64,000 bases of DNA from Pycnopodia helianthoides (lineage: Eukaryota; Echinodermata; Asteroidea; Forcipulatida; Asteriidae): positions 818,501 through 882,500 of the forward strand of contig CM063259.1 of the NCBI GenBank assembly GCA_032158295.1. The letters are read 5' to 3'. The notes under the pieces were generated by a model that did no database searches, was not told the origin of the DNA, and worked only from the letters and a program-made list of their open reading frames with translations. The position numbers were made by a program, and so were the translations under genes. Position 1 is the stretch's first letter. Every line of letters begins with the position of its first letter. Shown in pieces: positions 1 through 9,172 of the stretch.

Positions 1-2696
1 TTAGCTTGGGCTTTAGTGGGTTTTTTTTTTTTTTTTTTTTTTATAGCTTAAAAGTGCGTTTTAGGGTCCATAGACAAAATCTGGATACTCGTCATTACTG
101 ATGAGTAAACAAATATTGGTCCATAACCAATAACTACATCGTTAATTAAATCCGAAATCTTGTCTGGCCGTTGTCTTTTGTTTCCATGGCAACGACCTTA
201 GGGGGTCCATCCAGATGCAGAAGAGCTGACAGCGATCTTCACACGACGTGAAACTGAACTAATTGCCCGCACAAAAGCGTTTTATCCTGACGTGTTTGAG
301 AAACAACGAGAAAACGAGCCTCTGTGATGTATCGATCGTAATTATCTTTTTCGGGTTAGGATTTTTTGTTTCTTAATTTACCCACGTCTTCGAGTTGGGC
401 ACACTGCTGCCAGGGCAACCATGCATGAGTTCGTTGATGACAACATTGCGACTGGGTTTACGGCATAATTGCCCTTTCGAGTTGCAGATGTCAATAATGT
501 ACTACCGGCACTGGTTTGACATAATCGATTGTGTAGATCCTATTTTTGTCTTAATTCTTTATTTTCTATAAAGAAGAGAACTACATTTTGGTTTCAAAAA
601 TTACCGAAGTATTGACAGAGCTCGCAGTTGTGTAAATAATATAGAATTGCATTTTAGTATTGTACTAAAAGAACAAGAGGATCAATTACTCACTGGCAAA
701 GGGAACTGCGTCAAGCAAAACAAAAATGAAAGTAAAAATAAATTTGCTTGTAAAACTTGGACAAGTTTCTTAGCGTTCATGTTTAATATTACAATGATAC
801 AGACTTTTGTCACACAACATTATTCTAAAGGACCATGATTTGACTCGATTGTAATTTTTTTCTGACCATAACGTCACTGGTATGTTGTTGCATAAAATTG
901 CACCCCATCCCCTTTACATTGTATTTCCATTACTGGTCAGCAGCAGTTCATTTTGAATTGCGCATAAATACAACAATTTTGGCAGCACGTGTGTACACAG
1001 ACGAAATCCATTGAGTCTGTTTTGAACAAAGCCTACATCTAGTTTTTATATTTTTGATATATTGAATAGTTTTCTCTCCTACCTCAAACCTCATTGCTTT
1101 TGTACACGAACTTTATTATCAGAAAATCTTATAATAATAAACATAAGTACATGTAGCCTGTACATTTCATCTTGAGCATCTTATATGATAGTCCTTTTAA
1201 AAAAGTACGAGTGCTTCGACCTCGCCCCCTCGCCCCCATTATCGCACTGCTCAAACGAAGCATAGCTACTAATGCACATGCAATTTACCCTGAAATTAAA
1301 GACAACGGTCCTGCTCTTAATGGCTTAAGGTCTCATCGTAAAGTTTTCTATTTTTTCATTTGTTATATGGCCTGATTATATTGCCTGACACGAAGTTGCA
1401 AGACAATGTACAGTAGCGTGGTCATCAATGCAGAACATTGCTCGACCTAAAAGCTCGCCATTTGTAAAGTTCAAACTAGCAAGTATCAATCAATCTTCCA
1501 GATAATATGTTCCGACTGAGTTACTTAGTCTGCAAAACATGAGGTTCCCTCAATAATAATAATAATAATAATTTTTATTATCCCTCAAATCATGGAGGTA
1601 GACATTATTCCATACTCGAATCGGCTTTGTATCTCTGTGTTGTTTGAAGCCTTCCCTGACACACACGTGGAACTACAGAGGCTGACAAGACAAAAAAACA
1701 CTTATCGTTGTCTTCATTTATCGTTGTCTTCACTATCGTTGGCTGACTATGGCCAAATTAAAAAACAAACAAACATGTTTAGCGTCCCCGCCCGCTTCCT
1801 TTTAAGAGGCCGCCCCCCTTTTTTTCCCCTTTTTTTTAAGGATACATTTTTACGATCTCTGACGAATAAAATCAATTCTAAAATACATAAGAACGTATTT
1901 TTTTTACTCAAGCACACAGAAAAAACACACAGACAAAAAACTGGCAACCATCTTGAAAAATAGCCCGGCCGGTTGTCTTGAAAGATGTGTCGGGCGGCCA
2001 TTAAAAAAAAGAGAGAAAACAAAGGCCTGCCTCCACTATTGTTTCAAAAAAGGCAGGACGCTAAACATGTTTTGAAAAAAAATTATTTTGCTTAATGGCA
2101 TTTCCCAGGTTTGTTGAACCATGGTTGAAAAATGTTTTGTATAGAGATCGGGGGTGGGGGTCTTCAGCTAAAATGACGTATTGTTCCTTTAATTACGCGG
2201 AGACAATGAACATAACTATTTCACTGCTAAACTTAATTGCTGCCTCGGCGTTTTTTACAAACAGAGTCAGTACATTCACCAACCACTAATAACGGCCTAG
2301 CCACCATAAAAACAAAGGATGAAGTAGCCAGGGTCGTTACATTTCGATCTTATGAGTCTGCGTGATCCATCGTCTTGACTGTTGATGCAATTCCAATGGC
2401 TTTATAACACACTACACAATGTTTTAATGAAGCCTTACATTCGGCCTACCTTTTATTGACTTCAAAACTGACTTAATGATGCAATTAGCCCGGTCATGTG
2501 AAGTATCGATACAATTTAATGTTAAATAAACTTACAGTTCGTCATGAGTGGATTAAGCGTACTTGGCTACTGTTTCATTATTCAGGTATGAACAATATTA
2601 GGCTTTCATTTGAATTTTGACTTTTTAAAAAGTATTATCTACATGGTTAATACAGCGGATAATATTATACAAAAAGCAAATTGATTTGAATGTATT

Positions 2697-2788
2697 TATT
2701 TATTATTATTATTTGTTTTACTTAGTGATTGACTGATTGATTGATTGATTGATTGATTTATTTGTTTATTTATTTATCTATTTATATG
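2697..2788. repeat. TTA / TGAT / TTTA simple repeat
   Basis: Consecutive runs of ATT, TGAT and TTTA units are seen directly. This is a compound microsatellite with no coding potential. Confidence 0.8.
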
Positions 2789-3310
2789 CTCTTTGATCTG
2801 GTTCTTTGGTGCTGAGGCTAATGTTTTCAAAAGCTCCTTGAAATCTGTAACTCCAGCGGTTATACTAGAAACTGGAAATGTCATAATTTCAATACCTCCT
2901 TTAAGACCTTGAACCTCACTCTTGAAACTCACTCTTGTTAGTTCATTACTTCCTTTGGCTAATTAACATTTAAAGTTTTTTTTTCAACCTTCAAAATTGT
3001 TCCAAACCAGGTGATAAACCCCGACTGACACCAGATATAATTCGTGCACGAAATTAGTCACAAACCGTCCTTTTCCGACACAATCCCTTCGGGCACAACC
3101 CCATAGGTAATCACTCCGGTTGTGATGAACATTTCTGGAATTAATTGTGACAAATTGTGAGCATGATACAATGTCCCTTTATCCAAAATTATTCTCTTAT
3201 TGTTTTCCAAGAAATTACGAGTCAGATTTGTTTCAGGGCTTCCAGTTTTGGGGGATAGAAATATAGTTGAAATTAGTGCATGTACTTAAACAAAAACCTA
3301 CAAGCTTGTC

Positions 3311-3311
3311 A

Positions 3312-3342
<31 letters not shown>

Positions 3343-3354
3343 CATAGCACGTTT

Positions 3355-3385
<31 letters not shown>

Positions 3386-3386
3386 T
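3311..3386. repeat. poly-C/poly-A tract followed by (CT)n
   Basis: A run of about ten C, then about eighteen A, then after a short spacer a (TC)n dinucleotide run. Microsatellite. On the minus strand it reads as an artefactual Glu-Arg repeat. Confidence 0.85.
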
Positions 3387-3956
3387 TTGTTCTTACTATA
3401 AGGCCTACAAAAAAATAACCGTTAGACTTATCATTATATAATGTAAGACCTATCGGTAGATCTGCATTAAAAATGGTCAACAAAATATTTAAATAAATAG
3501 TAATAAAAAACACACGAACTTTGTTTGTTGAGTCCAAAATTCCAAGCACACGAACACTGATTCCACGGCCACAAATCAGTGTCAAACCCAGTGCCGTTTA
3601 GCTAGGGCTTGTGGCGCCGGTCCCGGGCAAGGAACGCAATAAAGGGGCATCGTTCCCTCATTCATTTTGTGAGACAGGCTATTGTTGCGATATTAGTTAC
3701 AACTAGGCTTAATTATAAGTCACAACCCACCGCTTAATCCCCCACACAAAATAATAACAAATACTAATTAAAATATCAAAAATGAAGCAAACTAACAAAC
3801 ACTCCATGATTGCAAACAACACCCTAACAAAAGACACCCCCCCCCACCACAAAAAACTAAATCAACAACAAAGGCAAACAAACGATCAAACAATAACAAC
3901 AACTACAACTAACAAAAGCAAACACGCAAACAAAATCTGGTCAATTCTGTGCTCCT

Positions 3957-4344
3957 TTAAACGCAAAGTATACCTTTGGAACCGTTTGATTGTTTTAATC
4001 CTACACAAATGTAGATATATACAATATAACTAACCTGTGAAAGTTTCATTTCAAAAGGTGGTCGCGTTTTTTGAAATATCGCCAAAAACCGCAACGAATG
4101 TCCAAGCATAAAGAGTAATCTCTAACACATGTAGGTATACACGATCTGAGAAACGTTTCCGGACAGAAACGTTTCTCAGATTCAAATTTAGGGGGATAAA
4201 AACTGACATATTTTTCCATTATTTTGAATTGAAATATTTCTCAAAATGCTTTATACTATCGGAAGTTGCTGTACTTCTAACCAAGTCAGTTTTTATTGCC
4301 ATTATTTTTTTAGAGTGATGACCAATTGTGTACCTTCCCTTTAA
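3957..4344. mobile_element. MITE-like family B, copy 1
   Basis: The element is bounded by TTAA on both sides. Its ends are imperfect inverted repeats: TTAAACGCAAAGTATACCTT on the left and GTACCTTCCCTTTAA on the right. The middle carries a perfect hairpin with 16-bp arms (4144-4159 and 4166-4181) and a 6-nt loop. Related copies lie at 8010-8388, 37496-37879 and 63424-63780. No transposase is encoded, so it is non-autonomous. It sits about 140 bp downstream of the stop codon of the 4482-5903 gene and may lie in its 3' UTR; a TTTATT at 4292-4297 reads AATAAA on that gene's strand. Confidence 0.7.
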
Positions 4345-4481
4345 GGCACAGTCGATCCTTGACCGTTAGTGTTTTGGTATTTTATCGATAAATTCAATAT
4401 TGATTATATTGAAACTAAAAGTGTTTTCAAATGACTTTTGCCCTTCTCCAATCAATGTTGCGTTCAAGAGTTCCAAAGGAT

Positions 4482-5903
4482 CTAAGTCGTTGAAATGGTC
4501 TTGCGTTTTCGAACCGCAGCCTCAGTGATTGCCGGCAGTGAAGGGCCATTCTTCCCTCTACCCTTGGGCTTGGGTTTGGGTACAACCCCGTCTCTTATCG
4601 CGTTTATTTGTTCATAGGCCTTATCATGGGTGGCGTTGGGGAATATCGTCCGCCCAGATTTGGTCTTGTAGCGTTGGAGGTCTTCCTTGGTCCGCTTGGA
4701 CTGGTTGCGGCGGGCTGGGGGCGGCGTCTTAAACCCAGCTAGGCCGGTCCTTGGGATGGTCTCCCAGTTGGACTTCTTAGGTGGACGTTTGGCGTCAGGC
4801 CCTGGGTCTTGATCGTCTGCTTTTACGCTTTCTGGCTTGGGAGTTGGCGGTTTTGGCGATTCTGGTTTAGGGGTTGGTGCTTTGGGCGTTTGTGGTTTTG
4901 GCGTTGGTGGTTTTGGCGTTGGTGGTTTTGGCGTTGCTGGTTTTGGCGTTGGTGGTTTGGGCGTTGGTGGTTTGGGCGTTGCTGGTTTTGGTACTGGCTC
5001 ACTCGGTTTTTCAGACTTTGCCGTCTTTGCTTTTTCTGCTGCACGTAGACGAGCGGCTTTCTTAAGAGCTTCCTCGAAAGCGTTGGCAGCGACAACGGTG
5101 TCTGCCGCCGTCTTCCATCTCCCATTCGACCGAGAGTCTTCAACTTGATCTTTGGTTTTATGTTCCTCCTTTGGTTCCTTTGGTTCCGTTTTGTCTTGGG
5201 CATACGGAGTAGTAGGTACGCCTTGCGCGTTCCTTCGATAATTCTCAAATCTGTCATGTTTTTCTTTCGTGGTCTGCGTCTCGCGGCATTCACGGGGGAG
5301 GTACTTTCTTAAAAACAACGGGATATTAGTGTGGTCTGCATTGCCCTTCTTCACAAGCAGATCACAAATCTCCGAGTTCTGTTGCTTGGCAGCAAGGAGA
5401 AGCGGATAGTCCAGGTCGGCGTTTTTCATGGCGACGTCGATCTTCGCGTTGCCGTTGAACTTCCACGTGAGGAGGTTCTGCACAGCCTCGGCGTTGTCGC
5501 CCTGCACGGCGTGCATCAGCGTCGTGTCCCCGTTGTCATCCTGGACGTTTGGGTCGAGGTCGCGGGTGTCCAAGACCATCTTCATGATCGGTATCGCCAA
5601 CGGACCCTCCTTGCAAAGTACCATCAGGGCCGTCCGGCCGCGGTTGTCCATCAGGTTCACGTCGGCGCCTCTCTTCAGGAGAATCTTGACCAGGGCCGTC
5701 CGCTCGTCGTACCCACCGAGGATGCAGGCCCGCATGAGCGGCGTCCGCTGAAACACGTCCTTGACGTTGACGTCCACCCCTTCTTCGTCCACGAGGTGCC
5801 TGGCGGCCGTAACATCCTCGCTGTTGATCGCATTGAAGAGGCTGCGCTCCTTGGAGGATAAAATGCGAATTACTCTGGTCTTCTTCCCTTCCCCACCGGC
5901 CAT
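4482..5903 (-). CDS. ankyrin-repeat protein with proline/lysine-rich tail (intronless)
   Basis: A 473-residue protein in one uninterrupted frame. Residues about 20-192 are ankyrin repeats, with motifs such as RTPLMRAC (53-60), LLKRGADVNLMD (75-86), GRTALMVLC (89-97), DPNVQDDNGDTTLMHA (117-132) and PLLLAA (167-172). These repeats are protein-binding surfaces. Residues about 304-360 are a run of PKP-containing tripeptide/hexapeptide repeats (PPTPKP type). The remainder is basic and hydrophilic, so an intrinsically disordered, probably intracellular tail is inferred. There is no signal peptide or membrane segment. The start is supported by an in-frame TGA about 30 nt upstream and a good Kozak context (AAG ATG G). 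The single-exon layout with N-terminal ankyrins and a disordered tail recalls vertebrate ANKRD34 proteins, but that is a layout resemblance, not proven homology. The DNA is clearly more GC-rich than its surroundings, which creates long antisense frames that I do not believe are genes. Exact function is unknown. Confidence 0.85.
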   Translation of the reverse strand: MAGGEGKKTRVIRILSSKERSLFNAINSEDVTAARHLVDEEGVDVNVKDVFQRTPLMRACILGGYDERTALVKILLKRGADVNLMDNRGRTALMVLCKEGPLAIPIMKMVLDTRDLDPNVQDDNGDTTLMHAVQGDNAEAVQNLLTWKFNGNAKIDVAMKNADLDYPLLLAAKQQNSEICDLLVKKGNADHTNIPLFLRKYLPRECRETQTTKEKHDRFENYRRNAQGVPTTPYAQDKTEPKEPKEEHKTKDQVEDSRSNGRWKTAADTVVAANAFEEALKKAARLRAAEKAKTAKSEKPSEPVPKPATPKPPTPKPPTPKPATPKPPTPKPPTPKPQTPKAPTPKPESPKPPTPKPESVKADDQDPGPDAKRPPKKSNWETIPRTGLAGFKTPPPARRNQSKRTKEDLQRYKTKSGRTIFPNATHDKAYEQINAIRDGVVPKPKPKGRGKNGPSLPAITEAAVRKRKTISTT

Positions 5904-8009
5904 CTTGTTTTCATCTGGTGCCGGTATCAGTCAAACAAGCTCAACACGTTCAAACCTGAAACCAATCATGGTTTTAATAGTAGGTTGAGAAATCTAGAAA
6001 TCAAGGAAACACTGGGGAATATTTGCCACCATGGGCAGCATAGTAGGCTGTTCATGGTAACGTTAATGTGAGTGAGTCAGACGGAAAAGGAGCGTGGGTG
6101 ATTGGAAAGAGACACGTCAGGGAGCCAAACCTCCACGGAGGAATGCAAGGCAGCTTTTGGAAAATCTTGTCATGGTTACACAGTTTTAAAATGAGATGGT
6201 TTAAGATTGCCTTAAATTGCACAATATTGATCCTTATAAAGTAAATCATGCAAGTCTCGCGGGTTCGAGCGTTTGAATACGTTAAAATTCGCGATTTCGT
6301 TTTCAGATTCCCATAAGATAAAATAAGATATTTTATAAAGTCTGCATCATAAAAAAATACATAAATGGCTTCCATTGGTTATAAATTACATTATAACGTA
6401 AGAACTAAGTAGACATTGTTGAATTCACACGATACTCCTCTCTTGTTGTTAGACATTTTTACTTATTTACTTTTTTCCCCGCTGAAAAGTAAAGGAAATC
6501 TCACCACTTGCTCTCTAAAAGCCCAAGCAGCCTCAATTATCTAGTACAAGAAGACTGTGATGCACTATGGTTGCATGTACACGAGATATATTCTTCCATA
6601 CACCTGGAATCGACTGAGTCGAAACTACCGTCTAACTCTCGCATGAAGAGACGAACGACCGTGGACCCACGGCCCCTTTTTGCTGTCACAATGTAGTTGT
6701 AATTAACGGATGGAGAGTTCTAATGATTTTTGGGGGGCAAGAAATACCGTAGGAGACTCCCGTAGTTGGTAATGGCGACCGTTGGATCGAAGGTTTTTTT
6801 TGTTTTCGTTTTCCTTTTTTCATCAGGTTTCAATATGCGCTTTTCTTCGTGCCATGGTTAAATTATGCTCGAGGCCAGACAAATAAATTGTGGTAAAAAT
6901 ACCAGCAAGGTATAAGCTATGCCCGAGTGTAAGAGGGAATGCTATACTTAAATTGCTATATTTTTGTTAAAGGAGAGGTTTTATCGAAGATCGAAAAAGC
7001 ACTCGCTCCCCAGGAGAGGATTTTGTGAATGGCAACCCCAACCCCCCCCCAAAAAAAAAGAGACACAAATAATAATAATAATAATAATAATGATGATGAT
7101 GATGATAAGAGCATAAACAAATAGAAAACAAATAGTAAAATAATAAATAAATAAATAAATAAATGCAAATAAATAAAAATAAAGTAAACAAAAATAAAAA
7201 AATAAAAAAATAAATAGATAAAATTGTAAGTACAAAAATAGGGAGAACAGTTAATCATCTTTACCTGGGCCCAAATTTATAAAGCCTGTAAGCAGATATT
7301 TCCTGCTCACTGAGCGGCCCTTAGCAGAATTTATGTTTCATAAACACCGCTAACCGTAAGCAAAGCAAAAGGCAAGCGAGCTTGCCGGCGGTTCTTGTAA
7401 GCAAATCCATTGTGAACGCGCACGCGCTATGTCTCGATCGTTATGAAATACACTTTTGCTTAAATATGTTTTTTTTTCTGCTATATAGTAAGCACACACA
7501 TTTTCTGACCGGTAAACAACTTTAGGTGATGGGTCTATAGAGTTTGATGTTGAAGTATGAACGTGCACAAAGTTCCTTATGATCATGAAGTATCAATATT
7601 GGCGATTTTCTGATGACATTTTCTGCAGGTTGTGTGGATGGTGTGTGTTTAGTGGAAGACTAGATGGTGGGACTTTCCCTTTAACAAAGGAGGTGGGAAT
7701 CTGATAGAGGGGAGGGGGCTATGATAAAACATAATATTGCTCCAATTAGAATGTATAGTTTTGTGATAAATGCATTTATAATTTTTTAAAATTATTCTAT
7801 TTAAGTAATGTGATGTTATTATGAAAATCACTCTATTTTACCACGTGAGGTTTTTTTAAATTTTATTTACTGGATGCAAAGTGAACACTTCACGGTGAAG
7901 ACACTTTCATTCTCTAAAAGCATGCCTTACTGTCCTCAAAGTTCTTATTCGGATGGGTTTTTCGTCTTCCATATTGCCTTTAACTATTGCAACTCCATAG
8001 AGCTCCATA
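5904..8009. other. upstream region of the ankyrin gene and gene-free stretch
   Basis: The first 100-200 bases should hold the leader and promoter of the minus-strand ankyrin gene. A CCAAT motif lies near 5961-5970, but no clear TATA box was seen. The rest carries only short AT-rich frames. It includes the simple repeats at 7066-7220 and, from about 7262 to 7350, a stretch resembling a dispersed repeat that begins GGGCCCAAATTTATAAAG; that last assignment is by recall and low confidence. Confidence 0.4.
7066..7220. repeat. AAT/GAT and AAAT simple repeats
   Basis: AAT units, then GAT units, then AAAT-rich sequence, seen directly. The reverse strand reads as spurious hydrophobic peptides. Confidence 0.85.
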
Positions 8010-8388
8010 AAGACAGGATATACTTTTGATTGTCAAATACCAGTATCGTCACTTGGTGTATCCCAACATATGCTTAAAATAACAAACCTGTGAAAATTTG
8101 AGCTCAATTGGTCATCGAAGTTGCAAGAAATTAATGAAAGAAAAAACACCCTTGTTGCATAGAATTGTATGCTTTTAAATGCCTGAGAAAGGCTTCATGC
8201 CTGAAGCCTTTCTCAGATTCAAATATTTTAGTGAGAAATACCTCTTTCTCAAAAACTACATTACTTCAGAGGGAGTCGTTTTTCACAATGTTTTATACTA
8301 TCGGGAGCTCTCAGGTGCTCCTTACCAAGTAATTTTTTTATGGTAGTGTATTTCTTGAGTCATTACCAAAAGTATTCACTGCCTTTAA
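8010..8388. mobile_element. MITE-like family B, copy 2
   Basis: The right end is clear (ATTCACTGCCTTTAA, with TTAA at 8385-8388); the left boundary is approximate. The centre holds a hairpin with 15-bp arms (8183-8197 and 8202-8216) and a 4-nt loop, starting CTGAGAAAGGCTTCA. It closely matches, in inverse orientation, the copy at 63424-63780. It lies just downstream of the predicted stop codon of the exon pair at 8443-9172. Confidence 0.65.
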
Positions 8389-8442
8389 GCACAAAATGAT
8401 TAAGTTCGGCATAAACCAATTATGCTTACCTCTGAAAGGTTA

Positions 8443-9172
8443 TTAGGCAAGAACAGTTTCATGTGTACCATATTGCTGTGGGGCTGGTCTCCTGCACGTG
8501 TGCTTGGCTGATAATTTTTTAAGGAACATTACAGAATTGGTAAGAAAAAAACTTGTAAAATGTACTTTTGATCACATAAAACTTACACGGTCTAATGATG
8601 ATGATAGTAGAAAACATCCCTTGAAATATTTCTGTCTGAAATGCCATTTGATGAGAAATGAATAAACTCATTTTCCGATTGGAGTTTATCGCTCAGTGAG
8701 CGTTTTATTCATTTTGTTGAATCTATATGATTTCATGCAAATGTGTAATCGGTTTTTCACTATTTTCTCGTGACCCAGATGGCCGATCGATCTCAAACTT
8801 CTACAGGTTTGTCAGTTTATGTATATGGTGGATTACATAAAGTGCTTACACTGCAAGCAACTGTTTTGTTAGCAAATACCAATTCTGTAATGTTCCTTAA
8901 AGAATTATTTTCTTCATAAATTTGGGCCGTGGTAACCTGTAATAGTCACTTACCTTTGTAACACCCCATGTTGGCTAGTATAAGCTCACGTGCAAGTACA
9001 TCACCTCCAGTCTCCATTGGTAAAAATGCAATCAACTTGTTCCACGTCTGACGCCAAGTAATTTGTGTTCGCTTAGAGTAGGCGTTCTTAATCACAACGT
9101 ACGAATCGTGGTTGACAAGTTGTCGTTTGCAGACAAGTCGTGCAAACAGTGATGTTATCGCGCCGTGATGAC
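8443..9172 (-). CDS. unidentified gene, two 3' exons (partial)
   Basis: Exon 8954-9172 is stop-free for 72 codons. It is bounded by AG at 9173-9174 and by a near-perfect donor (AAAG then GTAAGTGA) at 8953. It is phase 1 at both ends. Its peptide includes GAITSLFARLVCKRQ, TQITWRQTWNKLIAFLP and METGGDVLARELILANMG. The next exon, 8443-8507, follows an acceptor (ATTATCAG). It continues in the matching phase for 20 codons (including CRRPAPQQYGTHETVLA) to a TAA at 8443-8445. The intron between them is almost wholly a MITE. The 5' end is missing: a phase-compatible upstream candidate is 10071-10118 (donor ATG then GTAATC), and a 40-bp open segment at 9376-9415 also has splice-like borders and compatible phase. 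No ATG was assigned. I do not recognise the family. Composition and splice signals suggest a real gene, but a chance frame cannot be excluded, and a link to the gene at 11320-14043 is possible but unproven. Confidence 0.5.
8519..8900 (+). mobile_element. MITE-like family A, copy 1 (inside an intron)
   Basis: Flanked by TTAA (8519-8522 and 8897-8900). Terminal inverted repeats are perfect: GGAACATTACAGAATTGG at the left and its complement CCAATTCTGTAATGTTCC at the right. No coding capacity. Other copies lie at 33096-33494 (-), 39968-40343 (+) and 43281-43650 (-). TTAA flanks are typical of piggyBac-type insertion, but the termini do not begin CCC, so the superfamily is uncertain. This copy fills most of the predicted 446-bp intron of the 8443-9172 gene. 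Confidence 0.8.

Larger units (their letters stand above)
1..3956. other. gene-free left flank
   Basis: No coding region can be supported here. Open frames are short and AT-rich, without convincing splice sites. The stretch holds a poly-T run near 20-42, a short AAT repeat near 1552-1571, a TTTA/GATT-rich patch near 2697-2788 and the C/A/CT tracts near 3311-3386. A possible mini start exon (ATG at 2544, donor at 2586) was judged too short to call. Confidence 0.5.

Noticed and set aside
2544..2585. Mini start exon (14 codons, then GTATGA donor)
   Set aside because: Too short to distinguish from chance; no downstream exon in phase was seen.
4529..5988. Frames of up to 176 codons antisense to, or shifted within, the ankyrin gene
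   Set aside because: They are shadows of a GC-rich gene. Only the 4482-5903 minus frame shows ankyrin motifs, an upstream stop and a good start context.
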